From positions 3,869,501 to 3,933,500 of the forward strand of contig JAWRVZ010000051.1 in the NCBI GenBank assembly GCA_037043235.1: DNA of 64,000 nucleotides, given 5' to 3'. The DNA is from Rhodeus uyekii. Taxonomy: Eukaryota > Chordata > Actinopteri > Cypriniformes > Acheilognathidae. The stretch's first letter is position 1. Each line of letters begins with the position of its first letter. Made by a program: the position numbers and the translations under genes. Below are positions 1 to 15,240 of the stretch, piece by piece. The notes beneath the pieces are model-generated. The model was not told the DNA's origin. It saw only the letters and a program-made list of their open reading frames with translations, and did no database searches.

Positions 1-3000
1 TGTTCCTCTTTATTGATAGCGCTAACCCTGTTTGTGTAGTTCTGCATGTCAGGAAGATGAAAATAAATAGCAGGAGCGTGGAGGAGATAAAACATGTGTT
101 TAATTATTAATTGAGCCATTACTGACAGAGATTGCCTTTTTGATAAAAGGCAGGAAGCTGCTTCGGGGGTAGAAAAAGCAATTACTAAAGCTATCTTCCT
201 CTTCCTCTCCGCCCGTCGTTTTGCTCTGCGCAAACAGAAAAACATACCCTGTCGACCAACCTATTCCATAAATTATTTTAATTTCCTTTCAATATTTATG
301 ACGTTTTAAATTATGATTCTGTTGTCATGTTCTATTTATACGGAGAGGCACTAGAGCCATGCTATACTGTGGTGGCTGTAACTATTATCTTAACTGGCGG
401 GAGTTGTTTTTTCATTTCAGAAAATATTATTACATCTCAACATGTTTGTTTCCCTTTTCATTTCATTCCAATTTGGTCGAATGATCGCACATGGTGTATT
501 GATTTTGTTGACGTCTGGCCATTTGCTGAAATGCTATCAGTTGCTGTGCATTTAAGCTGACTGTGGGGTATTGATATTGCTCCGGCTTTCATTTGCAGAG
601 ATTCGTTGGACAATTTCTGAACCATAATTTATGAGACATACCCTTTCAAAAACCAATATAACTAATATCACTAGTGAAAGTAATTCACGTAAGTCTTAAC
701 ACAGGTCCTAAATGCACGTTTTCACGAGGTTTACAAATTGCCTTTTTACCCAGTTCATTAAATAGTAACATTCGATGCTTGTGATATTCCGAAGAAAGCT
801 GAGGAAAGGCTTCATCCGCCCTAAAGGAAGCCATTGTTTTAGTTGGGCAGGTTTAAAGTAAGCATCTTCCACCTCTCAGTAAGTTTTCCCAGGGCTACCA
901 TCCTGAGCCTGTTAAAACCATCCTTACCCAGTGCCATGGTCGCCCTGGGACCAGCCGGGGATGGAGCGGCGCTCTCGAGATGATCTAGCAGCCCTACAGC
1001 GAGAAAAGCAGCTTGTACAGTCGAGGTCAGGCCTCCTCAGGAGTCTGCCTGCATTTGCGCAGGGTAATTTTAGCACTCGTGGGCCAGCTAATGACCGGTT
1101 TCTTTCAAGAGTTGATTGCTGGAACTCGTTTAACTATTCCCAGTGTGATCACTCCCGCTACGGCTGGGATAACCATCAGTCTAGCTGCAGGGTAGCTGCA
1201 TTTTTTTAGCGAGAGAGAGACATTTTTTATCATTGTGGCTAGAATAGGCAGTGAATATCAAATATGTTCGCTTGGCTCTTTATCGTCCATTTGAAGGAGA
1301 TGCCAGGATAAGATTTTTAGCATTTTGTTTCATTGTGTCCTGCGTTTGAAGTCCATGCTATTTGCAGAGGACGTTGTTATCCTCGCTCGCAAAGCCAGAT
1401 GGTTGTTGCTTGTGGCCAAACATGAATCTTGGATAGTGTTCAGTCACTGGCAAAGACGAATTGCTAGACTGGATGGATATTACAAACACGCTTGTAATGG
1501 ATTTGACATTTCGGGAACCGGTTCAGAAGGATCTTATAAAGACCGGAATTCTGTGTCCGGGCACAGGAAGGAGGTTAAATGAACAGAATTCCATGACCAC
1601 GAACAATACGAAAGCGCTTCCATGCTTGTTGGCGTTCAAAGGACTTAGCTGCGCTTTAACGTGGTTGCGATATGTCATTTTATTGCTTTATTTGCTTTAT
1701 TACACGATTCCCTGCGTTTAAGTTACTCCGCAGACGCATTATTCCAGCTGCATTCTGAAGTCTTGCAGCTCAGAGACGGTTTGTGAGGTTAAGCTAATTA
1801 GCCCTGAAATCAGCACATGGTAGAAAACCGCAGAGGGACGCTGCGCAGAGATCTTGAATTTTATGTTCAGACGGTCATTAATCGTTTCGAGCTACGCTAA
1901 GGCGCAAATACCACTCTCCTTGAGGCTTTCTTGACTGAAAGAGAGAAAGAAACATTTTGAAATCCCAGTCTGTGTGGTCTTCTATTAATCAAACAGGCAT
2001 CTGTTCCCCGTTGCACTGAGCACAGGATAGGCCTCTTAACAGCCTTCCTCTCCAGTGGCCCCATTCAGACCCAGAGTGGCTGTTATTTTAGCACCGTGCT
2101 GGAGAGCAGCGGAAGAGTGGGACGCTGAACCCCGCTGATGTGTTGCCTCACTGGGGAGAGACCAGATAAGAGGGTCCCAGGAGTGGATCTCGACTATGAA
2201 GAGCCATTTAGAGGTAGAGCTTGCCTCTCCTAGGTGTGAGAGGGCATGGAGGGCCACGATGGCAAGAGATGAGGGAAATATGAGCAGGTACCAAACAATT
2301 CCTGCTTTTTGTGCGCTACAGCCAGTGGAGTTCATGTGAGTTTTGGGATGTCAAGTTGAAGTTAAAATTCGGAGAAATGAACCCACACAACTTATTATAG
2401 TCGTACACGCATGGCCTGTAACAAATTAAGCATGTTTATCAGGGTTTGTATTAAATTGGCCACAGGCAATTCAATTACAATTTGAATTGAAGCAACAGGA
2501 AGAATTTAAATACTGGAACATTAAGTGTTCTAGTCAGGTCCAGAAAAAACGTTTCTATTGTAATGGAATGCATATAGAAAAATGTGTATTGAAATTTTGG
2601 GGTTTTGTCGTCAATTGACAAATTTTATTGTAATGTCTCAAATTAATTGTGAATGGTGCACAACTCTGATGTTTACATGAATCCAAGACATCTGAGATAA
2701 ATACATTCAGCTCAGCTGTGAACTCCTGTAGGGTGTGTTTTGGAGATATTTTGTCATGATTGAAAAGTAAATTGAAAGCATGTAACAAAAGACCGTTTTG
2801 GTGAACATCTACATGGGCAGCTGTGATTCCTTATTTACCCGAGGCTATGGATTTTCCTGTAATAAACGCCTGAATTTAAACCAGGAGCAGTGAGAACATT
2901 AGTATGGCCCAAAGGTTCTTCAACAAGAATGAACCACCTGGGTCTCCCTTTCAAACCAGCCTTCTCAACTGGGAGGCTTTCAGCTGGCCTATTTGCACTC

Positions 3001-6000
3001 AAACATTTTTGTAAGAAAACGTAGATGCACCTCTACTCGAAAGGTTGCTTTGAGTATAGTCATGGACAGAAATCTTTGAAAAGCTACAGCTCATGCATTA
3101 AACCTAAACATTAAGCAAGCCCTGTTACTCATGTTCACCTCTTTTAGTTGACAACCGTTTATTATGTGCTTTGTGTACCCCATGCTTCCAAGAAGCTGGA
3201 TTCCAAGATGCATGCTGTAGTTGTTAGAAGATTTGTTGTTAGAAGAACTGAGTTGCACTCAGGGTTCAAAGTTAATACTAGCAAACACCAAGTACAAAAA
3301 GTTGCCATTAGCCAGTAATTAAAACCCCCTGATACATATTACAAGTCGATTTGAAGCGTCACATTCCATGCCTGTTCTTTTGTTCTTTTAACCACTATAA
3401 CCATAATAAGATAGTATGTTGTTTCTTTTTGTGAGTGTAACAGGAAATTAGAGGAGACATGCATGTTTGAGCAGGTTCCCCTGAGCGGCGCTTGAGGTCA
3501 GGACAGAGGGCCTGTCTCCATTAGTTTTACTGGCATGCCTCCAAAAGCTTCTTTGCCCCTTCAGACTGCCTTTATTACTTCCCTCCCTACTGTACTGTTT
3601 AAAGTCTATACAGATGTGTTAAAGTCTGGCCTCATACAGTTTAAATATCATAAACCCTGGTCAGAGTGGATGCCATATTTAATTTGATGCAAACTAACAT
3701 GGTTGAAGAACAATACGTTCAGTATTTCACACTGATGTGTGTGAAACTTTTCTGAATGTATGTTCAACCACATAAAAAAAGTATTAACTGCTGTGATGGA
3801 TTTCAGATTCAGACCTTCAGACCAGAAGTCTTTTGAGCCAGTGTATAAAACAAACTCTTGCAAATGTCTGCAAAATGCTTCATCAACAATATAAATCTCC
3901 ATAAATCTGCTTGCACCGCTTCTGTTGAGCTTTAAAAAGACTCGTCGTATACCTCTCCCCATTGTGTTTAGTCCTGTTCTTGAATGATTTAGGACGCCTA
4001 AAAGTAGTGTGCTTTTGCTAACCGGATATTTCGCTGCAACCTTATCCCATGTCTTTATCCCAGTGTCAAACCCACCTGAGGAATCCCATCTGAGTTGAAC
4101 AAGAGGGTCTCGGTGCTGTAATTTAGCCCCGGATTGCATGAAAGGACACGCTTGGCTGTTGTAAACACTCCAATGTCGCCTTTTAAAACGGTCATACAGG
4201 AGTGATGCATTTCAGAACAGGACCCTAGATCTCCTTCCTTCCAAATGTCGTGCTTTTTGTCAGTTGCTAGCACAAAATAAGCCTTAGATAGAGAGTGAAA
4301 GATAAAATTGTGGAGTGACAATGAATGTTTTGTTTGGGGTTATTTCCACCTTCAGTAAAATGGAGAGTTTTTTCCAGTGCCTTCTGTGGTGCTGGCGGAA
4401 ATATATCTCTTCACCTGCGATGCAATCTCAATTTCATCCAGTGTGTTGCAATTTCTAAAGCTGTTCATAGCCGCAACAGAATAATATGTGCCCTGAATGG
4501 ACTTTAATGAGAGCATTTTTTGTATGAAGGTAATCGGTCCATACAATGAGATCTTTGAAAAGTCTTCTTTTTATCACTGTCTGAGTCTGATCAAACTGGT
4601 GGTCTGTCTGTTACTTGACCTGTGTTCATCTCATGTTCTTTCTTTAATAATTATTTTTCCATAGTCACACTGAAAGATACAATCAGCTCTGCTTAAAGCT
4701 GATTTTCCAGTTTAATTTGCCGTGAAGATGTCGAGATACTCTACGCCTCGAGATGACTGAATTATTTTATAATAAAGTCACAAGGCGAGTCATTAGGGAA
4801 CAAAAAAACAGATCATAAGACGTTTGAAAAACATGTATGCGGTCATCCACATGTGCCCCTTCTTGTGAGGTTTGTGTGTGGGCGTTCACGCTAACCAAGC
4901 AAAGCGGTTTCGGTCCAGTGCTCGTTTTTTGACTGGAAGCGGTTAAGTGAAAAAGCACTTGAGGGAACATTATCCGAGTGAAAATATTGACAATATGCCT
5001 TTACACCACCTTGCCACTATGGCCACAATGTCAAAACAACAAGTCAGGTGTGACGGGTAGAAGACGGCCTGTCAAACCGGGATTGTTCCTGCGAGTTCAC
5101 CGTGGTAGGAAAGCCAGTTCCAGGTACATAAAGAGAGGGGCAAGAAAGCACAAGAGCTCTTTCAGACCCATGTTATGCTACTTGGGCCATTGAATGATTC
5201 CCATTCATCCGTTTCCCCTTCCACTGAGAAGTAATCAGTTACTTGCTGAAAGATGATATTATATTCACCTAATGTCATACAGGTCTGAAGCAGGTTCATG
5301 CCTGATAGCATTGTTTGAGAACACCTTTATTTGTGCTCTCCCATGGCAAAATGCTCGCTACACTAAATGGCTTTCACCCATGTTGTTTGCCCTGGTTTTT
5401 TTCCTTTTCATTCGCTTTTCTCCTCCTGTTTCACCTCCTGTTTTTCTCTGCGGCCTGTAAATCAGGAGAAAAGCAGCTGGCAGTGCTAATAGAGGATGCT
5501 CTCCTGCAGGGTAACAAAGAGGTATTGTTAGGTTTGTAAGGGCATTATGCAGCTAAATAAAGCTGACATGCTGAGGTGGAATTATTGCCCATGCTGAGCC
5601 TGGTGCTGCCCCGTGAAGCGAGGCTGAGAGTCCACTGGAAGGAAACCAGAGCTGGAGAACCCGGGAGAGAATGGGTTGCCATTTCAGAATGTTCTAGGCC
5701 TTTAATGATGGCTGTTCTTCTACTCAGAGCCATCAGTTCTTGTTGAGTTTCTAATCTGTTTTTTTATACATGTCTGTGTGGTGTTTTAATATGCTTTAAG
5801 ACAAAACGTGCAAATTCATCAGTCAACACCATTTCTGAGTATTTTCTCCTTAATTTTGCTGTGTACTAAACACAGTCTCAGTAACTTGTCACCAATCTTG
5901 TCACCATGCAGGGCAGGGCTTTTCATATGATATTTCTAAGGATCAGAGCATTGATAAGGAACTATTTGACTGAAGAGGAACATGGGTTGCGTAACTACTC

Positions 6001-6002
6001 GC
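1..6002. other. Non-coding stretch, probably intronic
   Basis: No exon, RNA gene or clear transposon was recognised. Open frames here are short, lack convincing splice borders and match no family I know. AT-rich blocks with TAATTA-type cores near 100-160 could be conserved regulatory DNA of the fbrsl1 locus, but this cannot be tested from one sequence. The stretch is placed inside fbrsl1 because the first recognised exon at 16628 starts mid-protein. Confidence 0.5.
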
Positions 6003-6522
6003 AGACTATTAAGCGCACCTGAATATAAGCCGCACCCACTGAATAAAAAAAAAATATTATTTTGAACATAAATAAGCCGCTGGTGCCTACCGGGATATTG
6101 AAAAAAAATTAACTTTACACAGGCTTTAACGAAACACGGCTTTTAACAAAAAATAAAAAATTAGGAGTAAACGGTAGCCTACCAAGAAAGTCATTGGTCA
6201 CTATCTTCCTCCTCCTGTGCACTGAAACCATCTTCTTTGGAGTTGAATAGCCTCAGAATTGCTTCATGCAATATTGGATCGTTTTTATTGTCGCTCTCGC
6301 TACTTTCATCAAAGCTGCATCATATGCATTTCTCTGTGTCTTTGCCATGACGAGGGTGAGGGAAGTTTGACCGCGCTCGATTTAATCTAAACATTAAACA
6401 AAAAAGTTGTTTATTAAAAAAAATTCACAAAAAATCCATATATTGGCCGCGTCATTGTTTAAGCTGCGAGGTTCAAAGCGTGGAAATTTTTTTCGTGGCT
6501 TATAGTCCGGAAATTACGGTAG
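6003..6522 (-). mobile_element. Internally deleted pogo-like DNA transposon remnant
   Basis: Ends carry inverted 'ATAAGCCGCACC'-type and 'GGCTTATAGTCCGG' sequence, typical of fish MITEs whose ends read as accgtaattt...ggcttat. Inside, on the minus strand from about 6348 downward, an ATG opens a short reading MAKTQRNAYDAALMKV. Further on, in another frame, comes LRLFNSKEDGFSAQEEED. I read these as the start and the acidic tail of a pogo-type transposase joined by an internal deletion, with frameshift and stops. Family placement is inference. It cannot encode an active enzyme. Confidence 0.5.
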
Positions 6523-6544
6523 CTGTTTGATTCTATTCAAATTC

Positions 6545-6700
6545 TGAATGGATTATACACAGGGTTTGAAATCAACACCCACCAACTCTAGGTAAAAATA
6601 AATGTGGCAGGTAACGCTGTCAAATCGTTAGCCAATTTGGTGGGATACTTATCTTTACTCACTTTGTTGGGGAAGTTTGTGTAAGCCAACTCGGGAGTCA
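6545..6700 (+). repeat. Interspersed repeat fragment, copy 1
   Basis: The text beginning 'cagggtttgaaatcaacacc' and containing 'tggcaggtaacgctgtcaa' resembles the block at 40937-41045 ('cagggcttgacattgacatc', 'tggcatgtaatgcagtca'). The shared order of words shows a dispersed repeat. I do not know its superfamily. Confidence 0.45.
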
Positions 6701-6987
6701 TCAGAGTCTGCACATATCTGGCTAACACCACGAAACAAATAATGGTATGCCTGTTCATTTGCATTGAAGCATAACAACGATTTTTTTTTAAAACATAATG
6801 TGAATATATACTTGCCTAGGGTAATAGTACTCTGAAGGTGAACGCTCTGAGGACATTTTCGTTAACTGAAAACACATTGTTATTTTCCAACATCCTAGAA
6901 TTTTATCAGACCCTGATTCATCCTGAGACCACAGGTTTGGTTTGTTCCATGTGGTGTTTGATGTTCTTTCTACTGTATTGATCTGGC

Positions 6988-7153
6988 CATTTACATTTGG
7001 GATAAATTGTAAGTCGCTTTTTATCCAAAGCGACTTGCAATGCATTCAAGAAACACATTGATATTCTAATCAGTTCTTGCTTTCCCTGGGAATCGAACCC
7101 ATGACCTTGGCGTTGTTAGAGCCATTGCTCTACTGATTGAGCTACAGGAAAGT
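6988..7153 (-). repeat. tRNA-derived SINE, minus strand
   Basis: Read on the minus strand, the head carries an A-box-like 'TAGCTCAATCAGTAGAGC' and a B box within 'GGGTTCGATTCCC'. It is followed by a body with 'TCGCTTTGGATAAAAAGCGA', a tail motif found in cyprinid SINEs. A second copy with the same head and tail lies at 50900-51063, and a head-only copy at 60283-60358. It is not a functional tRNA gene: it continues into a SINE body and the acceptor stem is not closed. Confidence 0.75.
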
Positions 7154-9695
<2,542 letters not shown>

Positions 9696-9860
9696 GGGGT
9701 AGATTATGCAATAGCACTGTAAATACTGTAGTAGCTACATGTAATAATACAGTGATTAGTGTGTACAATGTATAGTGTTGCCCACATATCTAGTAGTGTT
9801 TTTGTTTTCTGCTCTGCGTTAAAATATTATAATGTATTTTTTATAATTCCTATTTAAAAA

Positions 9861-10007
9861 TATAGAATTAGAACCATAAATGTTGTAGACTATCAATTGT
9901 AGTCGTGTGTGAATATATGTGTGTGTTTAATATAAATTCTATACCATTAAACAGAAAATACTGATACCTGATATCAGTATTTTAACATTTAGGGTTCTAA
10001 TTCTATA
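9861..10007. repeat. Foldback inverted repeat, 24-bp arms
   Basis: The arm at 9861-9884 (reverse complement starting AACATTTATGGTTCTAATTC) matches the arm at 9984-10007 (AACATTTAGGGTTCTAATTC) with one mismatch in 24. The intervening 99 bases contain a second short stem around 'atactgat...atatcagtat'. It may be a degenerate MITE or a structural hairpin. Confidence 0.7.
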
Positions 10008-11015
10008 TAAAAAAATCAAAATATTTTAATCCACAGTAGAATATTTTTTCAGTACCCATTGAATAATAAAATGCCTTAATTTATTTGAATGCCTTAATTT
10101 AAAATTAATTTGTCACATTTCGACAGCTGTGAGACAATATTCAGGTTTATAATCAACGTTTCTGAAGCCAAAATCTCTTTCATCAGCTAGAGGAACCCAC
10201 CCAGTTGCGATTTAGATGTTTTGGCATTCTCTGTTCTTTGTTGGCACAATGAAATGCAGATCCCAGTGGATTTGACTGGTAAAGAGGAGAGAATTTCCTG
10301 TCTGGATGCAGCTAATCTGTGAAAAGATGACAGCTCTCCATGCAGCACCTGCTCGCGAGATAAATTCTTGTCTTATTCTGTTTGTTGACTTCATCAGCTG
10401 GAGGCAGCTTTTAGTTTGTTACTTGTGGTTTTATATCTGTCTTTGTGCATGAGTATTAATGTTTATTTTTTGGCACGCAGTGATGATGGAGAGATATACC
10501 ACAGGGTTTGCAAGGGAAATGAGCTCAGAATGTGTAGCGTTAGGCTTGGGTTCTCGCAGCAGAAGGCAGTGCGGTGTGTGAGTATTTGCAATAAGCTTCA
10601 ATGGCCCCTGGTCATTTGGGAGAATTTGCATCCCCTGCTGCCTTATCTTAAGACCCCGTTTGCATATGAGCTGTTTTTATTACGTATAAAACAGAGACAG
10701 ACTAAGACGTAAATCCATAGTCTCCCATTTGCATGCGCAACAGGAGACGGTTGAGGATATTCTTGTAAGGGTGGGGGTCGTAATAGATAAAGGCTGCATT
10801 CCAAATCATAGTTATGAGACAATCATAATGTTTCTCGTGTCGAAAATAGTGTGTTTTCCTGATGATGTCCTGATGCTTTGCGTTTTAGAAACGTGCAACC
10901 ATGAAAGCTTACTGTGCTCAAATGAACCACAATCCCTCAAGCTGCAGAAGAGTGTTTATTTTCACTGTCGTTCTATCCCTATCTGTTGTTCAGTGTATCT
11001 AGTGTTCTATCGCTG
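10008..11015. other. Non-coding stretch
   Basis: Nothing beyond AT-rich unique-looking sequence was seen. Short open frames at 10416-10712 and 10729-11097 have no family resemblance; the second runs into the adjacent MITE. Confidence 0.4.
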
Positions 11016-11662
11016 TACAGCAATACCTCGGTGTATGAGTGACTTTGTATACGAGCATGGAAACTCAAATCGGTGTACGAGCATTGTATCGGAGTAGGAG
11101 AATTTTTCCTGCACCCACGCAAATTTTTTTAATAGAAAAGTCCTAACGCTCAACATCTTCACGCGCATTTTTACTGGAAATATCCTAACGACAGCCTCTC
11201 ACAAAGCCCATCACCCCTTCACTCGTTCATTCTCTCAGCGTCGCTCGGTTTGGTTCATCATTCACCACATTGATACTTTTATAAGTGATTTACAGCGGTT
11301 TTTCCTCGTGTTGTTCACATTAATAGTGATCGCTATTGTTCACGTAGTGAAATATATACGTACAGTACAGCATATAGACAATGACCTCAAGATGAGTAAG
11401 AAGGGATGAAATCCTCCCTGTAAGCAGTAAAACCCTCCTCTCGTCTCCTTCACTCCAGCAGCGACGCGACTCAAAGATAAAGTGTGCGTTACAGTAAATT
11501 GTCAATTATTAATTAGTATCTATATGAGGTCTTAATGGTTATAATTTTAACTGTAATTAATAGGGTAAAACCATTTTTATATTGATTTTTATTGCATTCT
11601 TATAGGGAAAATTGTTTTGGTGTACGAGAATTTTGACTTACGAGCTAGAATAATTTACTGTA
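11016..11662 (+). mobile_element. Pogo/Tigger-like MITE, copy 1
   Basis: The ends are 'TACAGCAATACCTCGG' and 'TTACTGTA', which fits TA target-site use. The interior is nearly the same as at 25095-25752, including 'CCTAACGACAGCCTCTCACA' and 'GTACAGTACAGCATATAGAC'. A short frame ATGAGTAAGAAGGG (M-S-K-K) near 11391 may be the relic start of a transposase; in this copy it stops almost at once. No intact enzyme is encoded. Confidence 0.7.
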
Positions 11663-12043
11663 TTTATCTAACCTTCAAAAATATTGTTCAAAACTTTCAA
11701 ACAAGACTTTGCCAAGCCCAGATTCAAACTTTACTTTTTAAGTAAATATCATAATTGCATATTAGTTTGCATTGTGATTTATTTTAATTCTTTACACTGT
11801 AAGAAAATAATCTTTAGAGTAACATTTTCCATCAGGTTTATAGACATTTCCTTCAATCCTAAAACACAATGCAATACAATTGGTAATTCAAAATATATCA
11901 ATAAAATATCAATATGGAAAATTCCTTCAATTTAGCAAAGTACATCGTGCCACATTTTTTCTGTATACATTCAAATTGGATCCTATTTGCTACCTCATAT
12001 ACTTATAAGCACTTGACAAATGGTATAAAATGAATTTCTTACT

Positions 12044-12049
<6 letters not shown>
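11663..12049. other. Non-coding AT-rich spacer
   Basis: Nothing recognised; low-complexity AT-rich sequence between a MITE and a microsatellite. Confidence 0.4.

Positions 12050-12092
<43 letters not shown>
12050..12092 (+). repeat. (TG)n(TA)n compound microsatellite
   Basis: About 14 TG units pass directly into about 7 TA units. The same TG-to-TA order occurs at 17023-17060 beside the Tc1-like element. Confidence 0.95.
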
Positions 12093-12229
12093 GTCTTTAA
12101 GTTCATTTACTTGATATTAGCTACACAGGTGCCTACGATACGTAGATTAGAAAGTGACTTATAATGTGAGACTCTTTTTAAGAACACTGGAAGGAATTTC
12201 CTCTGAAAGCTAAAGCCATCTGCCTGCAC

Positions 12230-12515
12230 TTTCATTATGTCGGTGTGTGTGTGTGTGCAATGGGTAGAGTACGGCAGCTCTCCAGATGTTCCAAGACGGC
12301 TGTCGGAGCCTGAAATTAGTTCAGAGGTCAAGGATATCTTAGTGGGACAGCTGTGGGGCGATGCTGGGGTCACCCTGCTTCTGCCAGACCCATCCGTCAT
12401 GAGCACACCCACCCCTGCTAACACTGGTGCTGCTTCTTACCGCAGTCGGCACGTGTTGAGACCAGAGTCCCTTGAGGGATCGTACCATGAGAGAAGCAGC
12501 AGGAGGAGACGCTAG
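12230..12515 (+). other. Unassigned open frame with balanced composition
   Basis: A frame of about 92 codons is open here, and the opposite strand is also open for 105 codons (12107-12424). After the initial TG-derived residues it reads GSSPDVPRRLSEPEISSEV and onward with ordinary amino-acid use. A possible acceptor (TGGGTAG) precedes 12268, but no good donor closes the frame and I recognise no AUTS2-family sequence. It could be a conserved non-coding element or a lost or unknown exon; I do not call a gene. Confidence 0.25.
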
Positions 12516-14604
12516 ATCAATAGTCTGCTGAAGTGTCATCTGGTGAACAGGGATGCCAACACGTCCCGAGGGAGTGTCACTCTCTCTTCAAAATTTGACC
12601 TCTGACCTCTACGAATCCGTGGGTGTTCCTGAGGGCACTCTTGCCTGTGTGTCTAATAGCTCTACTGTGATTTCACTCAGTCTTGAAGGTCTCTGTTGTT
12701 GCCTGTTCCATGTTAAAGATTGAAAACGCAGTTCTGTTCGAGGCTTGAGAGAACTGCATGGCAAAATATGTTCAAATGTGTTATATTTGAACAAACTCAT
12801 AACCCTATTTATTATTGTTATTAATATATGAGAATATGATAATTGTTGTTTTGGGTTTTATTTCATGTTGGTGCATTGTGTTATTATAGGCATTAAAAAA
12901 AGCAATTATCGTAATTTTTATTATTAATAATAATAATTTATGCATTTACTTTATGCTGCATCATTTGTGCTATGGACATGAATGATCAAAACCACTTGTT
13001 AGAGATTTGCATACTCTTACTTTTCTTAAGTAATCAGAATGACAATTTTGACAAAATGGGTGAAAAAATCCATAGAAGGCTAGTCTACCTAGTAAGTAAA
13101 TGCCTAGTAAGCACCTACTAACTCTTGAGTAATAGCAGTACACTGAAACTACTCTGAACTTTATTTCGAGCACCTACCACCATGGTAGCAAAGTGTGCTG
13201 TTTGGTTTTTGTTTGCGGGTGCAGTAAATTTATCGTTGACCTTGGTGTTAGATAATGAGGTTTTGTTTGTCTCGGAAAATGATTTCTGCCTTTGAGGCCT
13301 GTCAAAAACAAAAGTTAAAGGAGTTTCAAGTTAATTTGTCACAATTTGTCACAGGCAGAATTTCAGGCCCAACCGTCACAATATGGAGTGCATTGAGGAA
13401 ATTGAAAGCCGTGCATCTTTAATACGGCAACTTGCCCTGTCCATATTCTGATGCATCTACAGTGAGGTTGACATATTAACAATTTACTGCAACCAAAAAT
13501 TGACAAGAATTTTGCAGGTGACACGCAGAGCCACTGCCAGAAGCATGACATCACACCGGCTCGTTTCGAATGACATTGTGTCAGAATTTTTGGGCGAAAT
13601 GATTACGACCGCATTCTAGACTGGGAAGAAGCCTCTTCATTACAGACAGCAGACAACCAGACATTCACAGGGCACTTTTTTAATGAGAAAGAAGCCAAGC
13701 TTGTATGTCTTGTCCTGCCTGCTGGCTGCCATTATGACCCATTAGAATCATCATTAAGAGAAAGCGCAGGGCCCATTGTGCCTAAAGTGCCACAGACCGC
13801 TAGCTGAGGAGCCTGACTACCACTGTCCGCTTTTACTGTACGAACGTGCCTCCGAGACTGGTTTCCAAGGCAACGTCACCGACAGCCAACGTATTTCTTC
13901 TCTGCTTTGTAGCAAGACAGGGTTATCCATGAGTGCATCTGTTTAGACCTTTCCACGCGATTGGGTAGAAGTTCTCCTTTTGCGCTAATCTTGTACGAGG
14001 CTCTGCCCTACAAATCCCTGCATCACAGAAAAACTTCACAAGCCAACCCAAAGCTGCACCACCTACGCACTTAAAAAGGACAATTTTCCTTCCAAGTACA
14101 TGTTCTTCTTTGTAGACTTGGGCTCATTTATGAAGTGCGTCACATTCGGCAGGGGAGAAATTTGTCAAGAACTCGAGCTAGCGTTTTTATCCCTCAATTA
14201 TTGGTGTCCATTAATGATTAAGTGATATGTTAATACAGCTCAGATATTCCATTAGGAGCGTCGGCCCGAGGTTTTAATGGCCTGTGAGAGAGTGTGTGTA
14301 CTGCAGGCTTTCAGAGTCTTTGTTTGAGGTTGCACTAAGCTGTTAGGAATGAGGACTGCATTAAATGTGCTAATTAGTGGCCTGGGGAAGATATTGTCTT
14401 AAATTACTCTCTACCACTCTCCGTCTTTCCTTCCGCTCTCTCCGTCTTTTCTTCCCTTTCTAGCGCTATTGCCAGTAAAGATTGTTGAAACAGGTGTATG
14501 ATATTGGAATATCTGGATTCTAGCCAGCTTCTAGTCAACTTCTTTTCAAAGTTGAGACCAATATGCACTGTGTTCAAGTTCTATAATAAGTTGCGTAAAA
14601 CATA
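12516..14604. other. Non-coding stretch with possible conserved elements
   Basis: No exon recognised. The segments at about 13670-13810 and 14200-14400 are higher in GC, free of simple repeats and rich in short homeodomain-like cores (CATTAATGATTA, CTAATTAG). That is the look of vertebrate conserved non-coding elements, but conservation cannot be judged here. Confidence 0.35.
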
Positions 14605-15240
14605 TACCGTATTTTCCCACATATACCGTATTTTCCCGCATATAACCCGCAGACGCAGATAATCCGCACCCTCATATTGCCCGTGGGTTTTGTGTAAAAA
14701 ATTGTTGGCATAACCCGCACCCATAGATTGATGAACTTTTTTGTGTAAGTTCACATTTTGAATTTTGAATGTTGCTCGTATGACGTAAATTTTCCATAAC
14801 TGTTCAGCTCGGTACACAGTGCTTGTGCGCGAAATTCAAACAATAAGAAAACAAACACAAGTCAGAATCAGAAGAAAGAGCAGTCTCTCCGCTGTGCAGC
14901 AGCTCGTTCCTTAAGAAGCGATTCTACAGGTGTTGATCATCGGATGAGATGAGAAGAGCCCGCCCTCATGCAGCACAGCCAATCACGTCTTCTTGCATGA
15001 TTGACAGGTCAGACAGCCTATCAGCGCCAGCTGTCAGAGTGACAGTACAAGCGCCAGAGACGACAACCCTCACAAGAAAGAAAATACAGCAAAAAAAAAA
15101 CTTACGTCCATAGGGATGTAACAAATATATTTAAATATTATTACGTGCAAAAAAGTTGTGATATAGCCCGCACCCTTATATAACCCGCACCCCCCTTGCA
15201 GGGTTTGTAAAATCTGGTATGAAAATATGTGGGAAAATCG
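14605..15240. mobile_element. Palindromic-ended MITE ('accgtattttcccacatat' ends)
   Basis: The left end contains a doubled 'ATATACCGTATTTTCCC' and 'ATAACCCGCA'. The right end contains 'ATATAACCCGCACC' and 'ATATGTGGGAAAAT', inverted relative to the left. The interior has no coding capacity. It resembles the element at 6003-6522 in style (repeated CCGCACC words) but not in interior sequence. The right terminus has decayed to 'AATCGAGA'. Confidence 0.6.

Noticed and set aside
931..1209. Possible upstream fbrsl1 exon
   Set aside because: The 92-codon frame has no clear acceptor or donor of the needed phase and no AUTS2-family motif.
3648..4139. 163-codon minus-strand frame
   Set aside because: No family resemblance, no start context or splice support; probably chance.
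6988..7153. tRNA gene on the minus strand
   Set aside because: A and B boxes are present, but the sequence continues into a SINE body and two related copies exist in the window.
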